Part shown: in pieces, positions 38,341 to 50,609 of the stretch | Layout of the letters: every line of letters begins with the position of its first letter | How positions within the stretch are numbered: position 1 is the first letter of the stretch | Assembly: GCA_030549775.1 (NCBI GenBank) | Contig: CM060178.1 | Coordinates: 64,780,896 to 64,844,895, forward strand | From: Tamarix chinensis | Lineage: Eukaryota; Streptophyta; Magnoliopsida; Caryophyllales; Tamaricaceae | Length of the DNA: 64,000 bases | Reading direction: 5' to 3' | Made by a program: the position numbers and the translations under genes | Notes under the pieces: generated by a model | The model's input: only the letters and a program-made list of their open reading frames with translations | The model's database searches: none | Told to the model about the DNA's origin: nothing

Positions 38341-39499
38341 CATATTTTTTCATACCTCAATCTTTCTCTTTAGATTTATAGTGAGCCAACCATCACCAAT
38401 TTCATTAGAGATTGAAGTTTGAGTCATCACTTGATCATTTTTAATATATTCAGAATTAGGGGCTGCAATTTGAAAATTTATGAAAATAATAAGACATAAT
38501 AATATGAATAAAACAATAATAAGTATCAAATATCATTAATATTAAATATTAAAGATAAATCAATACCTCTACTAGCAACGGATGAGAAATCATAAGTGCT
38601 AAAATTCACTTCTTGTTGTGGAGTCCTAAAATTTTTCTCCATAATTTTTAACACTAGAATATTACCAAGGCATACATGAATTATTAATTATTAACATAGC
38701 AACTTATATTATTTCATACATCACAAAATTTACATAGAAATATAATATTTTATGCTAATATTTTCCAAAAAATTATATAAAATTTCTGATATAATAATGA
38801 AACATGATTTTTATTCTAGAAAATAAACCTATCATATTTACACAATAATTTAACCTATCTTCAGAGAGACCCAATATTCAAAGTACTTTCTTTATAATAT
38901 GAAACTTTAGAGAGACCTAATATTTGGTGCTTTATTTGATGCTACTTGGTTTCCTCATTTGAATATTATGCTTTATAATGTTCATTGCAACTTTTGAATA
39001 TTTGATCATATAAATGAACTATTGAAAGCTTTTGATGCTTTATTTGATGCTACTTGGGTTGGTCATCTTCATCAGTGTTTGTGTATCTATTTCTAAGTTT
39101 TGAGGATCAAGAAGACTATTACATATAGAGATATATCACATGCGTGCTCTAGAGAAACCCTCCCCTACCTTACATGATGGTATGGGAGGAAAATTTTGTC
39201 AAACCTGTAGTTAGTAGAGTAATGTAGTAGACCATTTGTAATAGCAACATAACACCATTGTCATCAATCATACTTTGTATTGGATATAGTTTTTACATTT
39301 TAGAATAAGGGGTAAGTATATACGACCGAAGATGTGAGATGAGTGGTTGGTGGCTTCAAGAAACATGTGAATACTTTCAGTATTAAGTGGATATATCATA
39401 TATGCATAGTAAAAATATGGGGATTAGAATTACCTAAATTCCCTATAATCAATAACCAAAGATTAGAGGTGTGAATTACCTAAATACAACAACGAACAA
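38341..39499. other. AT-rich interval with a short duplication
   Basis: No gene supported. The 22-base region ending 'ttgatgctacttgg' occurs at about 38929 and 39037. Part of 38340-38460 may be the N-terminal end of the hAT gene. Confidence 0.45.
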
Positions 39500-39742
39500 T
39501 GCCTTTGTGGTTCATGATGTTGGCAGTGTAGCTGGAGCTCAAGTAAGGATGCTCGAAGGAGAAGCCAGCCAAGCTAGATGCAGTGGACTCGTAGGGAAGG
39601 GAAAAAACTAGGGAGTCAGGCATGAGGATGGACAAATGAAGCAGAAAGAAAAAGAAGGAGAAAGAAACAATAGTTGTGGTGGTTTCTTATGCCGGAGAGC
39701 ATGACAGAGGGATGTATGATGCAGTGGTGATGGAGGATATTG

Positions 39743-40125
39743 TGATACGAGCATCAATTCTACAAGGCCTAATAGGAGGATAAGGCAACCCCACTACATA
39801 AAAGACTATTACAGGCCATGATCCAAGCCTTGATCCAGCCGACTCTACTTGATATTTGTCCCTTCTATTAGAATTTATGATGCATCTAGTCTTCTAGAAG
39901 AATATCCAAGTGTCTAGTTGGTTAGCCAGATTTGGATACATCTTTCTATTTTGCTGAGTCATTAGAAATCGTTATGAGATATTTCACAGTATTCTGCATG
40001 GCTATAAATGTGTAAACATGACTTGTGAAAAGGGGTAAGAGTAATATAGATGGAAATTCTATTCTCCCGCCTATTTCTGGAGTAGCCACTGCTCGAAAGT
40101 GGCATATCCAATTTTAACCCTTTCA
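39743..40125 (+). repeat. 5' LTR of the truncated Ty3 element
   Basis: Starts TGATACGAGCATC and ends CCCTTTCA. Nearly colinear with the 3' LTR, including 'tctagtcttctagaagaa' and 'gcatggctataaatgtgt'. The 11-base length difference comes mainly from an extra 'atccaagcctt' here. Confidence 0.9.
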
Positions 40126-40149
40126 TTTGGTTCTCTCGTTGAGATTCGT

Positions 40150-41530
40150 AATGACTGATAGGATGTAGGACTCAGTTGAAGTTGCTGACGGATACGTAGC
40201 TTGCAAAGCACTTCTCCTTCATCATGGCAAGATTGTAGTTCCTAACTGTCCAAGGTTGCGCCAGCACTTGATTGATGCATTTCACAACTCTCTCATAGGA
40301 GGAAATTTGGGTGTTGCAAAAACCGCGGCTCAACTCTCCACCAATTTTTATTGGCCCAAATTATTGCAAGATGTAAAAAAATATATTACCTCTTGTGGCG
40401 TTTGTTTGCAGGTCAAACCGGAAACAATGACCCCAAAGGGTCTCTTACAGCCCCTGACCATCCCTAAAAGAATTTGGGAGGACATATCCATGGATTTTAT
40501 CACTCACCTTCCTCCTTTGACTGGTAAAGAAACAATTTGGGTAATTGTTGATAAACTCTCTAAATACGCTCATTTCTATGCCTTACCTACAAACATATCG
40601 GCGGCAAAACTTGCTGGCTATTTTCTACAAGAAATGGTCCGCCTCCATGGCTACCCTCGATCAATTGTGTGTGATCGTGATCCTCTTTTTACTAGTTTCT
40701 CTTGGAAAGAGCTCTGTTGTTTGTAGGGAATTACACTTTGTCTAAGCTCAGCGTACCATCCACAAACCAATGGCCAGACCAAGGTAGTCAACCGATGTCT
40801 CGAAACATATCTCTAGGCAGTGGTAGGCAATTCCCCAAAGTAGTGGACTACGGTACTTTCATGGGCAGAATATTGGTACAACACTTGCCACCATAGTGCC
40901 ATTGGAATAACACCCTTTCAGGATGTATATGGACGTCCCCCACCTGTCCTTGCAACATATATCAAAGGTTCAACCACAGTCACCTCTCTGGATGTGCAAA
41001 TGGGTAATCATGATGATCTCCTTCATTCCCTCAAGCAAAATCTTCTACTAGCACAAACACATATGAAAAAACTGGCATATAAGCATCATCATGAAAAGGC
41101 ATTCAAAGTAGAAGATTGGGTCTTTGTTAAGCTTCAACCATACCACCAGCATTCTATCTACACTCAATCCTCTCATAAATTATCTAAACGATACTCCGGG
41201 CCCTTGAAAATCACTTCCCGCATTAGCCCAGTTGCCTAGCATTTGGAACTCCCTAGCACTGCCAAGATACACCTAGTTTTCCACATTTCTCTTCTAAAAC
41301 GGTGCCCCGACCCAATAGCAGTACCTGTCACACCGCTTCCTTCCATCACTGATCATAATGGACCTCTTTTTCATCCATGCAAACACCTTGGTACCAGAAC
41401 CATACGAGAAAAAAAGACCACCATCACCCAAGTTCTAATTTAGTGGGAACATACTACTCCAGTCGAGGCCATTTGGGAAGAACTTACTCAATTTCGTACC
41501 AGTTTTCCTGAATTCCACCTTGAGGACAAG
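40150..41530 (+). pseudogene. Ty3 integrase and C-terminal domain, degenerate
   Basis: At 40256-40726 the zinc-binding HHCC region reads DAFHNSLIGGNLGV, with the second His replaced by Asn, and then CGVC. The core includes SMDFITHLPP and VDKLSKYAHF, with the second Asp in IVCDRDPLF. After a frame change, YHPQTNGQTKVVNR has Lys where the third acidic catalytic residue should be. Frames at 40994-41239 and 41243-41443 encode the C-terminal region (RYSGPLKI, then VFHISLLKRC). Interrupted by stops, so inactive. Confidence 0.87.
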
Positions 41531-41553
41531 GCTGATTTTGTAGGAGAGGGTAA

Positions 41554-41925
41554 TGATACGAGCATCAATTCTGTAAGGCCCAAGAGGAGGATAAGGCAAC
41601 CCCACTACTTACAAGACTATTATAGGCCGTGATCCAGCCTACTTTGCTTGATATTTTTCCCTTCTGTTAGAATTTATGTTGCATCTAGTCTTCTAGAAGA
41701 ATATCCAAGTGTCTAGCCCGTTAGCCAAATCTTAGATAAATCTTTCTATTTTGCTAAGTCACTAGAAATCATTAGGAGAGATTTCACTATATTCTGCATG
41801 GCTATAAATGTGTAAACATGACTTATGAAAAGGGGTAAGAGTAATATAGACATAAATTCTCTTCTCCCACCTATTTCTGGAGCAGCCACTCCTCAAAAGT
41901 GGCATATCCAATTTTAACCCTTTTA
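41554..41925 (+). repeat. 3' LTR of the truncated Ty3 element
   Basis: Starts TGATACGAGCATC and ends CCCTTTTA, so the terminal CA has become TA. Visible differences from the 5' LTR are scattered substitutions and one short indel, implying an insertion that is not recent. Confidence 0.9.
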
Positions 41926-42195
41926 TATTGAATGGTAACAACAACCAAGGAGCTCAATGGGGAGGTTCAAGAAGAAGCTCAGCTGCTGAAGCTATAGCAT
42001 ATGATAGAGCACTTCAGTCCACTCTCAGGGAAGGGAGAAAAACTAGGGAGCTGCACACAGGGATGGATGAATGGAGCAGATAGAAAAATAAGGAGAAAGA
42101 AGCAATGGCGCTGGTGGTGGCTCTTGAGGACAGAGAGCATGACGTAGTGACAGATGAAGTAGGGATAATGGTGGAGGTTGAATGGTGACACTAAC

Positions 42196-42960
42196 AACAA
42201 CCAAGGAGTAACCACGAACTATCACCAACGATCGAATTCTAATGCCAAAGAGGAAAAGAAAAGAACGATATGGTTAGTGGCTTTAGGAAGACTAGATGGG
42301 ATGGGGCAGGAAAAAAGAAAATAAGTAGGGGTTCGAAGTGAGTGATGTTGCAGTTTTAGTTTTGAAGTGCTGGTGCAGACGGGATGAGATGGGTAGTGGA
42401 GTGGTGCAAAGGGTATTGTTACTACCTATTTACTATTGTACCTATACATATGAAGAGGTAAGAGCCTAAGAGGTTAGAGATGATTGGTGTTTGGTTAGGA
42501 TTTCGATTAGTTTAAACTAATGCTGAGAATTAGTTTATTTTATATTGGATTTGAGATAAAATGATAGTAAAAGATTATAATTAAAATTAATTAATCAAAT
42601 AATTACTTAATAAAATAAATAAATAATACTAATGAATTTTAAGAGATTATTAATTACTAAAAATTCTATCCAATTATCATATTATTATTATTACTAATAT
42701 TATTATCATCATTATTATTATCATTAATATTGTTGTTGTTGTTATAATTATAAGATTATTATTATTACTATTGTTATGATTGTTGTTATTATTTTTATTT
42801 TGATTATTTTTATCATTATTCTTATTGTTGTTGTTGTTGTTGTTGTTATTGTTATTATTGTTATCCAACCCTAATTTAATTCTATACCTAATTATACATA
42901 ATATAAAAATTTTAAATTAAGGTATCTAAATTAGGGTTTATATAAATAGGGTATTACAGG
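42196..42960. other. Purine-rich then AT-rich interval, possible LTR end
   Basis: ATT/TTG triplet-rich low-complexity sequence spans 42680-42860. 'gggtattacagg' at 42948-42959 resembles the GGTGTTACA-GG end of the Ty3 LTR at 63611-63621, so an older LTR may end here. Its start was not found. Confidence 0.35.
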
Positions 42961-43099
42961 TGGGTGTTGATTTAATACCAAACTAAAAAATAATTTATTG
43001 AAAAAGTATGTCACTATTTTGATGCTTCACTATGAAAGTAAACTTGATTTTATACATTGTGCTTCTTCTATATTTAATTGATCTAAGTATTAAGATATA

Positions 43100-43745
43100 A
43101 CAATAACATATAAAATATATGAAATGAATTTAGGTTTCTAATAAAACTATTAATTTTATTTTATTAAACTAAGCTAGTCTTTATATACTTCAAATGAAAT
43201 TACTCTAATTTCTAATTGAACTACTCCACTAGGTTTATGAAACTTCGAAGCTGCTCTATGAATATAAGGAAACTACTAGTTTCTATCTATGAAACTAATC
43301 TAAGTTTATAATGAAACTACTATTTTCTATCAATAAAATCCACTCTAACTTTATAATGAAGCTACTCATTTTGCTATATAATAATACTATAAGATTCTAA
43401 TGAAGCTACTCATTTTAGCTTATGAAAATAGGTTAAGATTCTAAAAAAACTACATGCTTTAGCTTATGAAACAATCAGGTTGGCTAATGAAACAACTCGT
43501 TTCAACTTATAAAGTATTATAAGTTTTTAATGGAACTCCTCTAAGTTTTTATTGACATTTCTCATTTAATATTATGAAACTAGACATTATAGCATATTCA
43601 TAATACTTCAAATTTCTAATGAAACTACTTGTCTTGGGTTATTAAACTACTTAAAATTATTAAGGAAAATACTCATTTTAGTTTCTAAACCTAGTGCAAT
43701 AGTTTATGAAACTACCATAATTATTTTATGAAACTAATAATTCTC
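43100..43745. repeat. Degenerate minisatellite
   Basis: Roughly 15 diverged copies of a unit of about 40 bases, such as 'taatgaaactactcatttta' followed by 'gcttatgaaac'. No coding sense. Confidence 0.75.
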
Positions 43746-45295
43746 AATTCTCACTATAAGTAGTGGTTGATACACCCCGATATATATTCTTATCAAACAT
43801 GGATGACATTACGTGAGTTTACCAACTTAAGTGATATATTCTTATTATCTATCCAACTTGAGAATATCAAGGTATTATGAATGATTGTAAATCCAACATC
43901 ATAATCCAATTTATTAAATATTAGAACATACTTATAATGATATGTATGTGATATAAATATTGTCAATATGCTTGTAATGATGAAGATCCTTGATGGAAAA
44001 ATCATAAACATGGAAAATATTTATCAATTTCAACTTATTACCAAAATGAGTTCAAAAAATCATTTAAGAATTGGAGATAATAGGAAGAAACATCCCCCAC
44101 TATAAACCATTCTCTACTTAAGCTATGGACTAATATTGAAGATATATATTTTTTTCAAGTATCATTGGAATTATTTCACTCGCACAACATCATTCAAAAA
44201 GAGATGAAGAGAAGAGAGAAGAAAAATTAGTGGCATGTAACCTTCATTAACTAAATTGAGTGCATAAATTTACCAATTCTAAATGTCATAAGAAGAACAA
44301 AGCTCTAATATATAGCTTGGGTTGAACCAAATACATATGATTTCTTCCAACCCTAGACTAACGAAGTATATGACTTCAATCCTATGCAATAGCAATATGT
44401 AAGCAGCGCTTTATCTTATAGAAGAACAATATAATACATAGTCTAACTAAATAGTTGAAATTAACTAATTACACTAACCTAAAAAAATAAGCTTGAATTA
44501 TCAATTACCCCAACTAATTAATAATACAATATGATGTTTGGGTTAAAAACTAATTATTACAATATTAAGCCTAGTGACTCTAGAACATGCCCTATAGGCC
44601 ACAAATGATATGATATCCAATACATTTCGATTGATCAATTCCACCAAAAGATCCAACAAATTCTTTAAGTCCACGATCTAGTGACCAAAATCTAAACAAC
44701 AACTATGATAGGAATCAATTGCCATTGTAACTTAAAACAAATATTACATAATCATAGTCTATTGAATTATTAAAAAGTTAGTGATCAATTCTACTAATTC
44801 TAATATTTAAACTATTTGGAACAATTATGTAAAAGTACACATATATCAAAGAAATATTGCGCCATAAGTAAAATCCTATCAAATAAAGGAAAACTTTTAT
44901 CACTTCTATTATAAGTACACATAAATAAAAATTTATAGTAAACATTATATGTTAATCTCTACACCTTGCAATATAATGCCTACAAAATCATAGAAAAATA
45001 AGGAAAATCTAAAGTGAGGATGTTAACTATTCATTATGAAATTGAATAGTAATGTTTTGTTTAATACATCAACTATGTTAAATAATAAGAAATTAATATT
45101 GGTTGGTCCTTTGTTACCAATGGTCATTATTGCTTACATTATCTAATTTTTATCTGATTTAGCTTGATATGATTGAATCAATATATATAATGTGTTGTTA
45201 TTATTATTATTGCCATAATTGATATTCATTAATTACTATTATTATTCTTATAATTATTTCTATATTATTATTATGATTATTATTATTATTATTAC

Positions 45296-45337
<42 letters not shown>

Positions 45338-47945
45338 GTTGATATGATGTGATCAATCTATTTGAAAATAAATATGAGAAGTACAACCTTAGGATCCTTT
45401 ATTTGTTATCAATTATCAATGGTCATTATAAGTTAATAGAGTTAAATTATAATTTATACCTTAGTATAAAAAGAAAAGTGACTCCATTTGAAAAATTTTA
45501 AATTTGGAACATCAAATACATCTCCAAAGATGAAATAATGATAAAAAGTTCTAAGGCCCCACAATAGTATATATAATAATTCACTTTTAATTGAATAAGA
45601 TAAATTAAAATAAACTATCTCAAAATAATTAGCCTTTAATAATATATTGGAATAAAAATAAATAAATAAAATGGCACATACATGACTCAAAACAGAAATG
45701 ATCCGAATGCAATCCAAACTTGACCCAAAAATATAATAATTCAAAATCACTTGAGCCCATTATAAACCTAAACTGAAACTAGAGCATCCTAAATTTACCC
45801 GAATCTAAGTCCATTTGAACTGAATCTTATTCAATAGAAGAGCTTAGAATAACCTAATATTATCTGATATCGACTTGATTCAAATCAAACCTAGCCTAGC
45901 CTAACTTGATAAAATGACATGAGATTATCCGAAATTGATATGACTCGATTATCATATAAGCTAATCTAATAGTGACTTCACCTACCTGATTGCTAGCTCT
46001 ATTGATGTGCCTACTAACATAATAACTAGGGTTTCTTGGGAATATATATATACATTAGATCCAATTTTACTAGATCTATATTATTAATATTATTTGTATA
46101 TAAATAAAAATTAACGGGAAGAAGATAAATATTTTAATAAGGTATTTACATATTCTATAAGTAGGTAATTAAAAGCTAACAAAAATATGATATTAGTTAA
46201 TATATCAAATTTGATAAGTCAAAAATTATTTATTGTACAACTTTAAATTACCAGTAAAATATTGTTCAATTTATTATTATTATTATTATAATATACTTTT
46301 TTATAAATTTAATAACAATAACATCAGAAAATTTTAATAAAATGAATATATAACATATTTTGTGGAGCAAATAATATTTTTTTACACCTAAGAGAATAAT
46401 ATGTTATAAGAACTCTAGCATTAATAAATAATAGGATATTAAACCCTATAAAAATGATATAAAAATAAAGATAATCAAAAGAACCCCGCCCTTTTTTGAT
46501 TTTTTTTTACCCCCATCCCTTTTCCCCTTATTGTTTTTGCTTACTAGATTTTCATTAGTATTGCAAAACTTAGCCTCGTCTTCATTTTTCTCTCAACTCT
46601 CTCCTCTCTTCTTTTATTAGTTTGGGTTCTTTGGATTTCCTTTTGGTTTTTTAGAAATTGAACAATACGTTCCCTTCCCTCCTTGTTCCTTTGATTTTAT
46701 ACTCTATAATTTCCTTATCTAACATGTACTTATTTTTAAATTAGTAAGGAAGTTAGATTTGTTGTTATTTATAAATGTATTACCTTAGTTGATCTCTTAT
46801 TTCCTTTTTCCTTTTCATGGGTTGCTATTCTCCCACCTCCTAGACTTTCATTCTTGTCATTGAATTTATGTTATTGGTTGTTGTTCTTATTTTGTTATTT
46901 TTGATATTTTTGAAAGTGATCCTAATTTTTCTTAAGGTAGTCGTAGAGTAGGAAATTATTATTATTTTTTGCTCAGTTTTGGGTATAAGTAAATCTAATT
47001 ACATTATAGATGGTAGAATTTTGATTGTGATCATGGTAGGTTTATTTAAGGCTAGAATCATGCAATGATTTGTTTTAATGGAAGATTGTAACTTTGTGTG
47101 AGAAAAATGAAAGCATGAAATATTATGTTTTAATGAGTAATTTATGATTTATGAAATATTTTTTCTTAGCATATTGGTTTTTAATTATCATGTATGATTT
47201 TATGGTTCTTAATGTATGAAATTATATGCATGTGATAATAGGTAAAGTGATTTTAGATTATGTAACACGTTAGGGTTGTAGTTATGGTTAGGGCATGTTT
47301 TCCTTTTCAATCCATTGTCTTGCCAGGTTAAATTTTCAATGTTGTAGTTAAATTTTGATATATAGAATGTTAGTATGTGACAATGATTAGGGTTAGCTTT
47401 GTATGATTCTATATTTGTATACACTGAGGGTAGACTTATATTTTACTTCATGTCATGCTTTATTTTTCTCCACAGGGACTCATTATATGCTTAAAATGAT
47501 TATACATACTTAAGCATGAAATAAATGATATATGTTTAACATGCGTCATCCATGTATAGGGGTAAAATAGTCATTTGAACTGTCTTAGAATTTACATTTA
47601 TGCTAAAGTGATTTAATTTATTGTATCTTATCATTTTCATGGTAAAAATTATTTATAATAAAGTTTGATGGTAAATTGGTTAAAACATGGTGAATAGGGT
47701 TTTGAATGATATACTAGTCATTATGTGACTTAAATGTTCCTAGTGTGAATAATTGAATTAGGTTGGCCTAGTGACTTTTAGTTTACCTTATTTGGCTTTT
47801 AGTTGATTTTAGTCAACTTTTAGTTGACTTAGGGTTGACCATGAACTTTCACCTTGGTATCTGACCTTAGGGCAAGGCTCAAAATAACTAGTTAATAAAG
47901 GATTGAATTAGATTGAGTTGAAATAATTGTTTGGGATACTACTAT
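43746..47945. other. AT-rich interval without supported genes
   Basis: It holds an ATT microsatellite at 45263-45337 and a degenerate tract (45690-46000) of Asp/Pro-Asn-type 'aacctgaa' repeats. A pyrimidine-rich stretch lies at 46490-46640, and several short TTGACT repeats at 47760-47850 (ttagttgactt and similar). The last two features occur in LTR leaders and promoters, but no borders are visible. Frames at 43793-44011, 45454-45750 and 47209-47424 look incidental. Confidence 0.4.
45263..45337. repeat. ATT microsatellite
   Basis: About 24 ATT/TTA triplets with three single interruptions. Confidence 0.93.
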
Positions 47946-48203
47946 AACACCCCTAAAATATACAAACTATATTTTTTTTAAAATAAGATTGTTGCAGCTA
48001 AAATGATAAAAAAAAAAATATGAGTGCTATGCTACATCCAACATAAAAGAGGTACTCTTTATACCTAATTTATGCGGGTTATAATGAATAAGTAACTTTG
48101 TATCTAAGGATGAAGTGTAGAAAGCACTTGATCCCACCACGATACATGATAAAAATAATAATGAGAAGAGAATAGGTATAATGAAAAAAGAGGAAATAAA
48201 ATG

Positions 48204-48223
48204 AGAGAGAGAGAGAGAGAGAG
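48204..48223. repeat. GA microsatellite
   Basis: A short perfect GA run in the Ty3 LTR. Confidence 0.9.
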
Positions 48224-48536
48224 ATTCTGGATAACAATACTCTAGATTGACTTGATTAACAATCATCGCCGGCAACAAAAAAAAACATTGAATCAATTAG
48301 TACCATCAAAACATCCCTAAAAAGGTACAATTGCCCATTGAATAGGTAATGGATTATAAAATGGAACCCATTAGTATAATAGTATTGAGTAACCCCAACA
48401 CAATACTAAGAATTAAAAAGTCACTTAGACCATATAGAATATATTACAAGATGGAAACACATGGACTAAACTTATTAAATAATGCATGTTATAGCAAGAA
48501 CAATAATTTTAATATACCATAACCATTTTTAAGATC

Positions 48537-48995
48537 ACAGAGCTTCAACTGGATATTTGATGCAAAATATAACGTTGTGTTAGTTCGGGTAGGTAGTGGA
48601 GAAGTTTAGGGTTAATATTTGGGATATGTGAGAAACCCGGTAGTCCTGTGTTTATCAACACATACCATATTTTTCCTTTATTTTTGAAACATATTATTTT
48701 GCCCCATAAGGGTTTTTATAGTATATAAGAGATATGAGAGAGCTTTAGCCATCAAATCTTGTGACCTAACTTCTTCTTCTCCATAAAATTCTCAATTTCT
48801 TAGAGAATTATAAATATGTGAAATTGATTGATTGATTGATTGAATAGTTTAATCATCTTGTAATTACACCAGATCAAAAATAAATATCACTACTTTCCCC
48901 TCAATTCTTCTATTTTGTGATTGAATCCTTAATTGTTCATAATCTTGTTAATTTTAGTTTTTGGTTTAGATCATTTCAATCTACACTATTTTGTA
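48537..48995 (+). repeat. 5' LTR of the copia element
   Basis: Colinear with the 3' LTR: 'gtatttgatgca'-like start, 'gtgttagttcg', 'gggatatgtgagaaa', 'cttcttcttctccataaa', 'gattgattgatt', 'cataatcttgttaatt'. Ends 'ttttgta', against 'ttctaca' in the 3' LTR. The first bases have diverged from TG. Confidence 0.85.
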
Positions 48996-49000
48996 AAAAT

Positions 49001-49015
49001 TTGGTATTAGAGATG
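49001..49015 (+). promoter_or_regulatory. Copia primer-binding site
   Basis: TTGGTATTAGAGATGC, six bases after the LTR, matches the complement of the initiator methionine tRNA 3' end (TGGTATCAGAGC) with a C to T change and one later mismatch. Confidence 0.75.
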
Positions 49016-49019
49016 CGGT

Positions 49020-50604
49020 TGTTAAAGATCTGGTAATTAGGGTGGATACAAGATTTAACATTGAGAAGTTCAATCAGTTTGTTAATTTTAGATTATAAAA
49101 GTTCAAGATGTTAGCAATTCTTATTCAGAATAGATTGGAAAAAGCTTTATTTGGTGATTTGAGGAAGCCAGACTTGATGATGAATGAAAGATTTGAAGAA
49201 GTAGATATGAAGAAACTCATTACCACACAACCGTGTTTGTCAGACAAGGTATTAAGGGAATTAGGAAAGGAATCAATGGTAGCTACTTTGTGGTTAAGCC
49301 TTGAGTCATGGTACATGACATAATCGATAGCAAATTGGCTATTTTTGAAGAGTCCATTTCATGGTATGAAATTAGGTAATGTTTAATCTTTGGAAAGTCA
49401 TTTGGATGAGTTTGACTCTATATATATGGATTTTCATAATATAGATGTTAAATTAGATGATGAATATTTGGTCATTATGTTGTTATGTTCTTTTTCTGCA
49501 AGATAATGGCAATGGAGATGTACTGACTACCATAGAATGACAAACCATATTACGTAATATGTGGATTATGGATTCTGGGTACTCCTACCATGTTTGTTCA
49601 AATAGATGTTGGTTTTAGGCACATAATACTGTTTAAGGTGCTGTTGTTATCTCGGAAAATGGTACTCCATATAGAGTTCTTGAGATAAGGATTGTGAGGG
49701 TTAGGATTCATGGTGGTGTGGTTAGGATACTATCTAGTGTTTGTCATGTTCTTAACATGATCAAGAGCTTGATTTTGTTATGTTCCTTATATTGCAAATG
49801 TTATAGGTATGTCATTGAGAATGATAGATTAAACGTTGCTAAAGGGGTTATGGTGGTGATTTTTGATAAGTAGGTTAGAACTTCATATGAGCTTGTTGGC
49901 ACAACTATTGGAGAGGCATTGAGAGTGTCTAACTCAAATGTTGTTGGCCTTAGTTTAATGTGACTGAAACATCAGATTGTTATTGGCACGACTGGAGGTC
50001 CTTATAGTATGACCCAATCACGTCTAGATTTGTTACCTTTTCTATGTTTGAATTTCTTTTTAACAAGAAGGTGGAGTAGGAAAGTCTACTAGGTGCTTTA
50101 GACAAGGCATAGGTTGTTGTTAATTTAGATTGTAAAAATTCTTTTGGTGATAAGGAATCTAGGCAATAAGTGGAGCAAGTGATCATTACTCTAGGCAGAG
50201 CTGGTTATGTTTTGTATACTATAGTTATTGGTATTGCTATTTAGGAGCTAATGTTAGACTTAGAGGTTATTTTGGATGTTGATTATACCTTGTGATATTC
50301 TGCTAATGTTATTAAAGAGATGTGGTCTCTTTGGCAGACTATAGTGATATGTGATGTTTCACTAGTGATTCTTTTGTTGCGTGTCTACGTTTTTCTTGCT
50401 AGAACAAATGAAAAGTTTGAGAACAAGATGAAGACTCTGGATGTTTCTAAATACAAAGGGATTGTGGTGGCTTACTTAGTCATCAGTTTATAATATGTAG
50501 ATGTAAGATGTTTGATGTACAATATGATTAATATAGACCATTGTATTGATTGTGTTGCAAGAATGCGTGTGGTGAGTCTCTTGAAGACACCTTGGTTAGG
50601 TGTG
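49020..50604 (+). pseudogene. Copia gag and protease remnant
   Basis: The gag reads KFKMLAILIQNRLEKALFGD (49108 onward) and LSDKVLRELGKESMVATLWL, then SLESWYMT, a stop, and LESHLDEFDSIYMDF. Around 49560-49620 WIMDSGYSYHVCSNR is the protease active-site region with the Asp-Ser-Gly triad, followed by GVVRILSSVCHVLNM and a GYR-like part before GAG-pre-integrase. From 49980 on I cannot match the sequence. The frame contains many stops. Confidence 0.8.
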
Positions 50605-50609
50605 GTGTG

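Larger units (their letters stand above)
39743..41925 (+). mobile_element. Truncated Ty3-type LTR retrotransposon with both LTRs
   Basis: Two LTRs face the same way (39743-40125 and 41554-41925). The element is flanked by TATTG at 39738-39742 and 41926-41930, a perfect 5-bp target duplication. The 1.43-kb interior holds only integrase and C-terminal sequence. gag, protease, reverse transcriptase and RNase H are missing, and no clear initiator-Met primer-binding site follows the 5' LTR. A purine-rich stretch (aggagaggg) precedes the 3' LTR. Confidence 0.88.
39500..42195. repeat. Tandem repeat pair interrupted by a Ty3 element
   Basis: About 39530-39740 and 41950-42190 are diverged copies of one roughly 250-base purine-rich unit (shared 'gagctcaa', 'gggaaggg(a/g)aaaaactagggag', 'aaggagaaagaa', 'gagagcatgac', 'atggtgga/atggagga'). 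The junction sequence 'gaatggtaacaacaaccaaggag' at 41931 recurs as 'gaatggtgacactaacaac' at 42180. The small Ty3 element inserted at the end of the first unit. Confidence 0.6.

Noticed and set aside
42677..42868. Poly-Asn frame on the minus strand
   Set aside because: ATT/TTG triplet low-complexity DNA without protein similarity.
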